A DNA stretch of 14,738 nucleotides from Cyclostephanos tholiformis (GCA_036939975.1 JALLPB010000450.1:1-14738), one strand, 5' to 3'. Positions 1 through 8,606 are shown, numbered from the stretch's first letter. A program made the numbers and translations. Notes: generated from the letters alone by a model not told the origin.

Positions 1-630
1 CTCCACCCCCTTCTCCTCTTTCTTTCATCATCAGCCATGGCCAAAGCCGAAGCTCCTCCTCCTCCTGCTGCCTCCTCCTCATGCCCCCATCCTCGTCCTG
101 CACTCCACGCCTCGGCATCATCGTCGATGTCATGGTGCAATGAAATCCAATGTCATCGCTCCCCCCCTCCTACTGCAATTACCCCTCTCCCCCTCCTTCA
201 TTGTCGTCATCTATCATCGGGTTGTCGTTGTCATCGTCATTGTCATTTTTGTCATTGTCGCTGTTGTCGTAGAATTTTGTACTATTCCTAGGTGGTAAGT
301 TTTCTGCTAAATCTATGATATTTAGTATTACCCCTGTATAGAGGGAGGGGGGGGCGGGGGAAAGCATGAGTCATTCTGGCTTCATTGTGCATGAGTCAAT
401 CTGGCAAACTTTTATTGGCATGTATGGTCCTAGCAACACTTAGTCGAACTGGCAAAGGCTTTTTTTTGTAAATAATTTACATCAGGGCTGATCCATCACC
501 TAACGGCGGAGATAGCATCAGTGGGCCCAGTCTCACTAGAGGAGGTGGTGGCTGTGATGACAAACAAGGAGAGAAAAACTGTAGGTGGCATCGTGGCCGC
601 CCTAGGCAGTGCAAGAGTGACGTAAGCCAC
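1..630. other. Low-complexity region without a supported gene
   Basis: The first 300 bases are pyrimidine-rich on the plus strand, with CTC/CCT runs and a degenerate TGTCAT/TCATCG microsatellite around 200-270. An ATG at 37 in a good context (AGCCATGGCC) opens 84 codons, but the peptide is Ala/Pro/Ser-rich and then Cys/His-rich only because of the microsatellite, so I do not call a gene. It could be the decayed 5' end of one. A G-run lies at 341-360. The rest (460-630) is unremarkable non-coding sequence. Confidence 0.5.
364..456. repeat. Imperfect short direct repeats
   Basis: A 17-base unit at 364-380 (GCATGAGTCATTCTGGC) recurs with one mismatch at 389-405, a period of 25. A weaker third copy (TAGTCGAACTGGCAAA) lies at 441-456. 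There is no evidence of function. It may be the remnant of a short tandem array or of a repeat at the edge of a mobile element. Confidence 0.5.
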
Positions 631-701
631 TTATCAATGTACTATATTATGTACTTTTGGCGTGCCCGGCATATGGCCAGATGCTAGACGTGTATCAAAG
701 G

Positions 702-756
702 CCAGACCTCCAAGTCTGGACCAACAAAATGCTGAGCTGGCAGTCTGCCACCTCAG
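702..756. repeat. Two adjacent inverted repeats (hairpins)
   Basis: The first hairpin has 6-base arms, CCAGAC at 702-707 and GTCTGG at 714-719, around a 6-base loop. The second is a near-palindrome at 732-756: CTGAGCTGGCAG, one central T, then CTGCCACCTCAG, with a single mismatch between the arms. TGGACC at 716-721 has a possible outer partner GGTCC near 776-780, so the whole block may fold back on itself. It lies just beyond the 3' end of the minus-strand retroelement. It could be a fold-back element remnant or a chance structure; no terminator is implied, since this is eukaryotic DNA. Confidence 0.55.
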
Positions 757-780
757 TGTCCCGATGCAGGACTGCTGGTC

Positions 781-1255
781 CCAATACCAGGCTTTGTAAA
801 AAATAAATTTGTATCTTTGCCAAATTTTGTCCGCTGAAAAATCTGAAGACATGAAAAATTAGCTGAGCTCTTCAGCTATAGTGCTATCAATTCCATTTTC
901 TTCAAAGCTTGTTGCATCAATGATCTGAGTAGAGGGTCCATTTCATGTTACAAAATAACTAGCAAAAAAGGACAATAAGTGCTAGGTAAATGTTAGTTTT
1001 GTGTTGTAATTTTTTGCCACTCCGATGATGATAACCATGTTGGCTGATGGGGCAATATGACAAGGGCACTTGCCTTATGGTGGCATATAGTGGCTTTGCA
1101 AGAAGTCACAAATGTTCTCCATTGGTTTGTGCAACCCTTTCTTTCCATATTAGCCCAGCGGCATGGCTGTCTAAATCACTGGCGACTTCAATGCATTTCT
1201 TTACATCGTATAAATTTAGTAGCTAGCTAATAATTTATTACTCTATCAGTTTAAT
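781..1255. other. AT-rich stretch with no recognised gene
   Basis: I translated the minus strand here in the expectation of finding the C-terminal part of the adjacent retroelement protein, but nothing matches it convincingly and stops are frequent in all frames. An open stretch on the minus strand at 634-852 (72 codons) has no recognisable motif. This is probably retroelement 3' sequence decayed beyond recognition, or plain intergenic DNA. Confidence 0.4.
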
Positions 1256-1639
1256 GATTCTATCAGATCACTTCAACTACAGGCTTGGTCAACCATGCAC
1301 TGAACCCAGTGCAACTATAAAGTTCACAGAAGCCAATAGTAACAAAGCTAGCGAGAACAATGACACACAAAAAGTATTTTAAGGCACCTTTTTTGCACAA
1401 GCTAGTTAAAAAATCACCTCTTTTGTGGGTTGTGCCAAAGAAAGATGTTGGCGTGTCAAGTTTTTCATTCATAGAATTTATAGTACTATTCTCTTGTGGA
1501 TAATGCCTGCTTCCAAAAAGTACCATCCCAGTCCTGCAGGTTGAACTCCTCAAATAGTATTTTTGTATGGTGGAAGCTCTCCTTTGCCAGTTGCCTACCA
1601 CGAGCCAGTATCACACTTGCTTGCCCTATTCTGATGTCA

Positions 1640-2160
1640 ACTTATTTTTTCCTAGTAATACACAGATTAGTTCCAGTAGGAAACTTCTGGTTGTGGCATC
1701 CTGGATTCTTGTCTCATCCCAGATGGCTTTCTTGACATGAAAATCCACTTGACAATTTAACTATTTCTCATCATCTTGGTGTGTGGCCACGTGCAAGAAT
1801 ATCTGCTTAAATGACAGCCCTTTGCATGAAATCGTTCTATTTTTTTAATATATCTGAATGACTGCATCTTGTTGGGATTCTGTATGGGGGAAGGTTTTCC
1901 ACTTTGTGAAGTGCCCCAAGGCAGTCATATATTATTTGAATAGTCCTGCCTGTATGTGGGTTGAATTTATGTACTCCTTTTGGGATAAGGTGGATCGCCA
2001 TCAAGTCAAGCAGCTCTCCTTGGTAGCTGCCTGCATTTGGGGAGTTTTTGATAAAAGAGCCAATAATTCTTCCTCTTCCTTAAGTACATTCAAAAGTAAA
2101 GGCTGTCAATTTGATGTAGAGGCAGACATCCTACATAAATAGCCATCTGTTACTGTCATA
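1640..2160 (-). pseudogene. RNase H domain remnant of the retroelement
   Basis: The minus strand reads VTDG at 2153-2142, GRGRIIGSF near 2082-2056, YQGELLDLMAIHLI near 2025-1984, YDCLGALHKVENLPPYRIP near 1929-1870, and HVATHQDD near 1790-1766. These match the four blocks of a retroelement RNase H that supply the catalytic acids (D, E, D, D), and all four acids are still present. The frame shifts at least twice (between about 2140 and 2095, and near 1800), and stops follow GEC-type blocks, so it is not translated as a unit. The continuation to 1263 contains LELICVLLGKNKLTS, also family-typical. Confidence 0.75.
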
Positions 2161-2359
2161 CATGCGCTTTCTGCTATTGAGTCTTGCAGCCATTCTGATT
2201 TGCCACAGATCATACAGTTCTTCTATATTCACGTTTTGCCCCATTCCTGTATGACAGTACAGCCCAGAAGCCCTCTGTTTTTTATGCCTGCACTGTGGGG
2301 TATAAGATGATATGCTGATTACTCTGTGTCCAGCATTTTTGATTGAACATATAAATCTG

Positions 2360-3285
2360 AAGTCTACTTGTGGGTCATTTTGGCTGGTCCTTGACCAATA
2401 ATTTGGTCGGTTGGCATTGTTCCTGATGGCCACTGGGTGTATATGTCCATTGTTTTGCCTTTGATGTGTAGCAGGGAATTTCTGTTAACATTGTACCTCC
2501 ATGGCCATATCTTGTGTCCTTTATGTAGGTATCCGCTGATTTGATTCTGTAACCAGCCAATAGGGGCCAATGAGAAAAGTACTTACCTCCATCATTGAAA
2601 ACACATTATGGAGGTCTTTCTATTGGAAAAATCAGAATAGACCATAGCTTGTTGGGGTTCCACTTAAAGAAGTATTACCTGTCTCTGCATTTTCTTCTGG
2701 CTTCTAGAATATCTGACATGTAAAGGACCTGTTGATGCAGTTGTACCCAGTTGATTTGGATAAATTCTTTTTGGTCAGTGATTCCAGAATCTTCTACCTC
2801 TTTCATGAACCAAAGGTCTCCCTCTCTTTGTGGATCGTTGTCTGGGGGTTTGATTCTTATAGCAACACTGAATTTATTGGCATTTTCCCACAGTGATTTT
2901 ATCCATGAGTTAGTTTTGTGCTTGCCATATTTAGAATATGGTTCTAATATTGGCTGGGAAGATACCCCATGCTTGATAATAACTACCAGAACTACATCCA
3001 TAGTGTATTAGTAGCTTTGTGACCTGTGCAATGAGGCATGATTCCATGCCCAGGTGAAGGTATTTAATTCCGTAGAAGCCCTGTAGGGGTTCAGGGGCGA
3101 AAAATCTTACTCCGCCTTGCGGGACAACCTGCCAGTAGCTACATTGCAGGCATTTCTCCAGCTCGTCCCAGGTAGCCCAGTTGTTCCCTATCCCATAGCC
3201 TACTCGAGGCCAGAATTGGCATTCCATCATAGTCCTCATGTTCCTCCTCCCATTTTTTCCACTGATTACCATATCTACCCATTCC
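2360..3285 (-). pseudogene. Connection region of the decayed retroelement protein
   Basis: Two overlapping open stretches on the minus strand continue the RT protein. The first (3272-2931) contains FWPRVGYGIG and GFYGIKYLHLG followed by QVTKLLIHYG. A frameshift then leads into the second (3001-2675), with KYGKHKTNSWIKSLWE and LHQQVLYMSDIL. Further down, near 2530-2430, GHKIWPWRYN and LLHIKGKTMDIYT follow. All of these are family-typical blocks between RT and RNase H. The middle part, about 2675-2560, is poorly conserved. It is clearly non-functional because no single frame spans it. Confidence 0.75.
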
Positions 3286-3960
3286 TGTCCTTAACTACTG
3301 TTGCATCTGGTACAGTGCTGCTGCATTGCTACCTGATGGGGAGGTCATTGAGCCTAGAATTTTTATGGCCTTCATCACCTGCAGTTGTTTGTTTGCTTCA
3401 AAGCTTCCATCTACAAGGGGCACCCCTATATCAGGGTGCCCTTTGTCTACTATGTTATCTTCATATGCCCGTGTTCCATCCTGTTTCCAGCGGAAAGAGG
3501 TTAGATTACATATTTACTTCATTGGTTTTAATGAACCCTCGGTGGCAATTACGAGTTGTCCTTAATAATCAATTGAAGTTTGAAGTTTATTGTGCACATC
3601 ATCAAAGGATTCATTTCTCCTCATATCCATGTGGATGAAGTTTGTGTCGTTCGCAAACAGTCCGCCAATTAATTGGCACTCTTTGCCAGAGATGGAAGCT
3701 AAAAAATGGGCTCCATCCCCTTTTCTCCTATGGGCAGCGATCATTGGTTTTGCAAGGCAATTTTGCTTGCTAAAAACCTCCTCTAGCATTGGATAATATT
3801 TCCTATTTCCTGACATTCTTTAGCATCTGGATTCCATTGATTTTATTATTTGAGGCATTGAAGTTGGCCTCTATCAATAAGATGGATTGGAGTTGGATGA
3901 CAAGAGAGCAGCGGTAAATCTTTTATATGATGAAGAGCCTCCCTTGCACCCATTGCTCAA
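3270..3960 (-). pseudogene. Reverse transcriptase domain remnant, broken
   Basis: An early RT motif is readable at about 3898-3840 on the minus strand as ILLIEANFN, matching the usual L-R-x-I-x-L-x-E-A-D-x-N block. About 40 residues later the sequence jumps, near 3750, straight to the segment just before the catalytic loop (IAAHRRKGDGAHF). The part that normally carries the first catalytic aspartate is therefore missing. The catalytic loop itself reads LFANDT (3660-3643), where intact relatives read F-V-D-D-T or Y-A-D-D-T, so one catalytic Asp is now Asn. Next come GSLKP and SFRWKQDGT with in-frame stops at about 3562 and 3515, and a frameshift near 3285 after LGSMTSPSG. Confidence 0.8.
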
Positions 3961-3970
3961 AGACAATTCC

Positions 3971-5322
3971 TCTCTTTATTATCAAAGTGGCATGAAGGGA
4001 TTGCAAATATGTGATATAAGGTGAATCATATCAACAATTGGAGGGGGGGCCAAGGGCTTCCAACCATCACTTCCAAGATGTCCCCTCACCACAAACTCAA
4101 CTCCCATGACCGTTGCAATGATGGCAATGCCCTCTTTGTTTGGGGGGGGGGGCACCATTATGACATGACGTTCACTTCCCCCCCCACTGCCCTAGGCTTG
4201 TCAATCTCACTGTCCTCCTCAATCCATGCCAAACAACCAACAACCAACCCTACCTCTGCCACCACTGCATTTTCTGCTACCACCAATATGATGATGCCAT
4301 CATTGTTATCAACTCACAACATTCATGTATTATTCCACCCCCTATCCAACTATCACATTGGGGTTGTACTGTCAAAATGGCTGCCCGGGGTGCAATTACC
4401 TTAAGTAACTTCCTTCACAAGTTATCACAAACAACTTGGTAGACTGTTGCTGGAGGAATTCCCTGCTGTCATCAACACAATCAGGGCGGGGGAAATATTT
4501 CGATACTGATCGAAAATCACCCCCCACTATGATGCACCACTGCAGAGGAAGGCACTGAGGAGAGCGCATAATGATGGCCACACTAAACCCGTTGGCTTCA
4601 AGGAGAAGGCCAGCCACCGCCTGGTGGTTGTACCATACTGTCAAACCTTCAAGCAATACTTTAGTGGGATGCACCTATCGGCATTGACGTGCTTTCGAAG
4701 AAAATAGAAGGCTTGCTTGAGAGAGATCCCTCGAGATACAATGGTGGTGGTGCTCACCCCCCTGAGAAAAGGGTGCTTGGAGAAATTCCTGGATCAGTTC
4801 AACAAGCACCGACCTTCACGTGTCGTTTAGATCAGTTGCGATCCGGCGATGCAGGTGAGGGACACCAAACTTCTGCTAACTTTTGTATTCCTCATAGTAA
4901 GCGTCCAGCCATTTGACTTGTTCCCGAATGGAGTCACATTTAATGCCTGGTTGTCTTCAAAAGTATGCATCGGTAAAGTAAGCCAAAGGAGAGGATCGAT
5001 CTTTTAGCAAATGCTGTGACCTTCTTGAGTGTGATAGGGCAGAGGGGAAAAACAACCGGACCACACACATCAACATTCGCTTTTTAATTAATTCATCATA
5101 CCATGTGCCATAGAGGATGCTATGTTCATGTACATCTTGAAGGGATGTGTACTACTGGCTGTGATCTGTGCCAATATTTTTAATTCTTTGCCTAACTGAT
5201 TAAGTAAATGGAGTGAGAATCATGTTGAATAATCTCAATTATCTTTCAATTAGCTTGTACCTGACACACATCGCTTGCTCGAGGGATTTTTTTAGCTGTC
5301 AATCTTCTCCCTTTTTCTGCTA
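3971..5322. other. Intergenic DNA, possible second retroelement trace
   Basis: About 1.35 kb without a supported gene. A G11 run (4142-4152) and a C8 run (4178-4185) lie 25 bases apart. Open stretches at 4021-4404 (plus), 4396-4674 (minus) and 4689-4916 (plus) have no recognisable domain and look like chance. On the minus strand at 4914-4879 the peptide KWLDAYYEEYKS, followed by a stop, resembles the start of a copia-type RT (E-W-x-x-A-x-x-E-E-x-x-S-L). This is a single short motif and only a hint. The rest is AT-rich. Confidence 0.4.
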
Positions 5323-5829
5323 TCAATCTGCATCCCCCATTTTCTTCTCCCAATCACTCGAGGCTACCTTGACTTTTGCTATTCTAGTTCCCTGAATCAC
5401 CGCTTGTGACAATAACTGTTCAGTGTTCCACGTAAACAAAAATTGGTTATAATTGCATGGATGCCATTCGTCACTATTATAATTGCATGGGTGCCTTTTG
5501 CCACTATTATAATTGCATGGATGCCTTTCGTCACTATTGGCATCCCTGCTGGTGCTATTTTCCCTGTCCTCTGATGCAACCGCCGCATTAGGGGGGGGAA
5601 TGTAGACTATCTGCCGATATTCCACAGCGCTGTCTAAAATGACATTTCCCAATCGATCAAGGCAAATAAACTTGCCAATGACAACGCGCCCATCTGTCAT
5701 AGTGATACGGAGTTTCGAACCCAAAAGGAAGTAAATAGTGTCAATAAGTGTATTTCTCTCCTGATGGACAGATTCGGCCGGACTACTGTCGGCCAAGGCC
5801 AAACTGGTTGTTGATGTTGACGTCGTCAT
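5323..5829 (-). CDS. NAA38: NAA38/LSMD1-like Lsm protein, NatC auxiliary subunit
   Basis: Predicted non-catalytic subunit of the NatC N-terminal acetyltransferase (partner of Naa30 and Naa35), which acetylates nascent proteins at the ribosome. It is a single exon of 168 aa. Residues 28-71 form the first half of an Lsm fold (LLGSKLRITMTDGRVVIGKF, then CLDRLGNVIL), with the D-G-R and G-x-N-x-I-L pattern of LSMD1 proteins. The second half (SQAVIQGTRIAKVKV, 141-155) matches the family's closing strands. Between them sits an unusual insert of about 65 aa including three 10-residue repeats. An alternative is that 5580-5416 is a 165-nt intron kept in frame (GTTGCA...GAACAG), which would join the halves directly; the donor is weak. 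The start at 5829 is the only Met before the domain. The gene is divergent from the prolyl hydroxylase. A generic Sm-like protein is the main alternative. Confidence 0.78.
   Translation of the reverse strand: MTTSTSTTSLALADSSPAESVHQERNTLIDTIYFLLGSKLRITMTDGRVVIGKFICLDRLGNVILDSAVEYRQIVYIPPPNAAVASEDRENSTSRDANSDERHPCNYNSGKRHPCNYNSDEWHPCNYNQFLFTWNTEQLLSQAVIQGTRIAKVKVASSDWEKKMGDAD
5449..5538. repeat. Three tandem 30-bp repeats inside the Lsm gene
   Basis: Three units of exactly 30 bp, at 5449-5478, 5479-5508 and 5509-5538, share the core ATAATTGCATGG-TGCC and end in CACTATT with a few substitutions. On the minus strand they encode residues 98-127 as NSDERHPCNY, NSGKRHPCNY and NSDEWHPCNY. The period is a multiple of three, so copy-number change would not break the frame. 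There are no spacers, so this is a minisatellite and not a CRISPR array. Confidence 0.92.
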
Positions 5830-6119
5830 AATATATAGTCTCTATGCAGTCTGGATGCCGGTCGTGGTTACAGGTGTAAAGATCCTACTTGGAAGGCTCC
5901 GCAGTTGGATAGAAGTTCCCCCTCCTCCAGAAAACTACTGGATTGGTGCTTGCCTCGTCAGGCGTCAGGCGGGCAAATCAGGTCTTGATGATGGCGGCCG
6001 TCAAATACGTTGTGTTGAGTTCGCTTCGCTTCATAGGTGGTAGGTACATACTTTATCGTACAAATTTATTTATTATTTTTTTACATCGCCCCCTTATCTC
6101 GATGAACACATATTATATC
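5830..6119. promoter_or_regulatory. Divergent promoter region, NAA38-like and P4H genes
   Basis: The 290 bases between the two divergent start codons probably carry both promoters. A TATA-like stretch (ATAATATATAG, 5828-5838) touches the NAA38-like start, too close to act as a normal TATA box for that gene. An in-frame ATG at 5943 extends the P4H frame upstream, but the added sequence resembles 5' untranslated DNA and would bury the signal peptide. TAGGTGGTAGGTAC near 6034-6047 contains possible splice donors, so a 5' UTR intron is possible. Confidence 0.4.
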
Positions 6120-8328
6120 ATGAACATCATGAAGAGACTGCCCGCGGCCGCCCTCTTGTTACTAGTCGCCATCGTCGCCGCCACAAACGGGATGGATGCC
6201 GAAGGAGGAGGAGGAGGAGGATTCGGCGATAGCGGGGGGGGGGAGTGCGACGCCATGATGAACCCCGATGACACGTGCGGCGATGCCTCCTCCCTCGATG
6301 GTGGGGCGCCGGAAGACGCCGACGGATCCTCCCCCCCCGGGGAGACGACCGGGATTCTTCTCAGATCGGAATGCGTTGACAAGGAACCCCGATGCCCCGG
6401 ATGGGCCGCCGAGGGAGAATGCGATAAGAATCCCGACTACATGCTCCGTGAGTCATACATGCCTGTGATCTATTATATCGTACATCGATGAGTGTGTGTG
6501 TTTTACCCATGTCATTCGTTATCAGTCGACTGCGCTGTTTCTTGCAACAGCTGTCCGGAGCCCGTCGTTATCTCGACGGAGGATGCACTCATGTTGGAGG
6601 CGGTGGCTAGGTACGGCAAGGCCCAAAGGGTAGAGGTGAGTTGGAATATGGTCCCATTAATTGCACATTATGAATCCATTACCGTATAATTATATTATAT
6701 GGTCGCGAGTAACACGAAAAAATCGCCGATATATATATTAACACCGCAGGGAGAGAAGGCGCCGGATACCCTCGAGGTGATACGGAGGACGGTGCTCTAC
6801 ATGGAAAACGACATCTTCGGTCCGAATGCGAATCACGACCTTAGGGATGAAATATTGGCGGAGTGCACCAACAAGGAGGACTTGTGCTCCTTTTGGGCCG
6901 TCATCGGGGGTAAGGGGCGCGTTCGTGTTCTTACATATATACATAATTACCCCGCGGATGGTCGCGCGGTTCGCGCCCCCGACGTAAAATGTGACCAAAT
7001 CTCTTTTCCCCCCCGTCCCCCCCCCCCCCTCCTTCGCTCAAGAATGCGAGAAGAATCCCTCGTACATGAAAACGAAATGCGCGCCCAGTTGTCAGACGTG
7101 CGAAATGATCGACATGGACCATCGCTGTCCTCCCCTGGGGGACACTGTTAGACCGGCCTTATTGCCCGGCGAACTGAATGCCATGTTCGAGCGTATCGTG
7201 AATACGGCTCCCGGGAATATGACCGATCCGAACTACGTCATAGAGGATGGGATGACGAACTACACGGTGACAGTTCATTCACGGCCGAGGGCGTTCGGAC
7301 CCGACGAGGAGCGGGTTATCAGCGCTGAGCGCGATTTGAACGAGCCGCCGTGGGTCATCACCTTCGATAACTTCATTACCGAGGAGGAGTGCAAGCATTT
7401 GATAGATCTCGGGTACAAGAGCGAGTATGAAAGGAGCGAGGACGTTGGAGAATTGCTACCGGATGGGAGCTTTGAGTCTGTGCAGAACGAATCGCGGACG
7501 AGCACGAAGTAAGTTCTTTTAATTTTTTGCGACGTTCCTATTTCTATCTTTTGACTGTTGACTGATATGCGATTTGCGTCGAAGTGCGTGGTGCTCCGAA
7601 AAGAACAAATGCCGCAATGACGAGGTGGCGAAGATGATTCACAACAGAATAGCAAAGGTGAAACCAAAGTGCCCTCTAACGACTAGGCCATTTTTGCATT
7701 TTTGTCGAATACTCTGTTCTAAGTCATATCCATCCCCATCATCCCCCTTTCAATGTAGGTGACTGGCATTCCACCCGAGAATTCCGAGGATTTTCAAATC
7801 CTCAAGTACGAACCTGGCCAATTCTACAGGCAACACCACGACTATATTGCGTTTCAGAGGGACCGAAGGTGATTATTATCCACATGTTGAAGTTGAATGT
7901 GTACGATGAAAAGTATATGCTCTTCCTGTGCTAAACAACCTTCCCGTGACCTCGTGTTCTCAACAACGAAGGTGTGGGCCTCGCATTTTGACCTTCTTTT
8001 TGTATCTTTCTGACGTAGAAGAAGGAGGTAAGTCGAAGAAGGTGACGAATTCTTTGCTTTTTTAATTTACGTTCAAATAATAAGGCTCACATCGTTGATT
8101 TATCAATCTGACTTAGGGGCGACGAATTTCCCAGACTTGAATATTGCAGTCAAGCCAAAAGTCGGAAGAGCACTTTTATGGCCGTCTGTATTGGATAGCA
8201 ACCCAAAAGATAAAGAACCAAGGACGGATCACGAGGCTCAAGATGTAATTAAGGGGGTAAAGTTCGGAGCGAATTCTTGGATGCATTTACATGATTACAT
8301 TGCTGCCCAGGAAATGGGCTGCACCTAG
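6120..8328 (+). CDS. Prolyl 4-hydroxylase with two N-terminal ShK domains
   Basis: Predicted Fe(II)/2-oxoglutarate-dependent prolyl 4-hydroxylase of the ER/secretory pathway. Eight exons fit GT-AG rules: 6120-6447, 6526-6635, 6750-6909, 7043-7508, 7585-7657, 7759-7868, 7972-8027 and 8117-8328, giving 504 aa. A signal peptide (KRLPAAALLLLVAIVAATNG) is followed by a Gly/acidic linker, ShK domain 1 (85-119, six Cys, split by intron 1) and ShK domain 2 (185-219, split by intron 3). The catalytic domain starts near W303. Visible are RTSTNAWC, the iron ligands in YRQHHDY (H405, D407), RILTFFLYLSDVEEGG, the distal H473 and the 2-oxoglutarate lysine K483 in GVKFGANSW. The substrate is unknown, perhaps collagen-like or cell-wall glycoproteins. 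The start at 6120 was chosen for A at -3 and signal-peptide shape; 6102 and 6129 are alternatives. It is tail-to-tail with the HCP gene. Confidence 0.9.
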
Positions 8329-8606
8329 AATTTATGTTCACAGTAATGGCCGAGAATGTTCTCAAATACGTTCAATTGATATTGTTTGGACCTGAAATGT
8401 CTAGAATCAGTCTTTATGCAATATGGTAGACGTGGGAAGAGGAGGTCGAAATGATAGAAGCAATCGATGCCCTGTATCAGTAAATAACTAGAGTTAATGT
8501 TAGTTTTCTACTCTCATTGCACATTGGGCGTCGCGAATCAATAGTTTAGGCACTAATGGTAAGCATTCAATCGTAGTTTAGGCACTCATGGTACGCATTC
8601 ATTTAA
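8329..8606. other. Convergent 3' intergenic region
   Basis: The 278 bases between the stop codons of the prolyl hydroxylase (plus) and the hybrid cluster protein (minus) must carry both 3' UTRs and polyadenylation signals. I see no canonical AATAAA on either strand. It contains a 29-base direct repeat close to the HCP stop. Confidence 0.5.
8542..8602. repeat. Two 29-bp direct repeats, period 32
   Basis: The unit starting TAGTTTAGGCACT occurs at 8542-8570 and again at 8574-8602, with three mismatches over 29 bases and a 3-base spacer. The second copy ends 5 bases before the HCP stop codon (8607-8609 on the plus strand). It lies in the shared 3' region and looks like a recent tandem duplication. 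Confidence 0.85.

Larger units (their letters stand above)
1263..3970 (-). mobile_element. Decayed retroelement with RT and RNase H remnants
   Basis: Reading the minus strand from about 3970 to 1263, recognisable pieces of one long RT-RNase H polyprotein appear in the order expected for the diatom RT family I know: an RT finger segment, the RT active-site region, a connection region, RNase H, then an unrecognised tail. The reading frame changes several times and is interrupted by many stops, so no product is possible. No LTR, target-site duplication or poly-A tail was found, so both ends are approximate. I recognise this as a non-LTR-like RT protein family abundant in diatoms; that assignment rests on remembered motifs, not on a search. 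Confidence 0.8.

Noticed and set aside
37..291. Plus-strand ORF with a good start context and a Cys/His-rich C-terminus
   Set aside because: The Cys/His content comes from a TGTCAT-type microsatellite and the N-terminus is low-complexity Ala/Pro/Ser. No domain is recognisable, and there is no sign of splicing to anything downstream.
1858..2142. Plus-strand 94-codon ORF
   Set aside because: It is antisense to the RNase H remnant, whose minus-strand translation explains the sequence through several conserved motifs.
3480..3570. In-frame stops in the RT remnant as programmed readthrough or recoding
   Set aside because: Frameshifts, a core deletion and a changed catalytic residue occur alongside the stops, which is ordinary pseudogene decay.
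2751..3638. Plus-strand ORFs of 86 and 173 codons
   Set aside because: Both are antisense to the RT/connection remnant on the minus strand and have no recognisable domain.
5449..5538. CRISPR-like array
   Set aside because: The 30-bp units abut one another with no unique spacers, and they lie inside a eukaryotic coding frame. It is a minisatellite.
6372..7110. ShK domains read as a toxin gene
   Set aside because: The six-cysteine ShK fold is a common extracellular domain in algal and animal enzymes. Here it is fused to an intact prolyl 4-hydroxylase, so no toxin function is implied.
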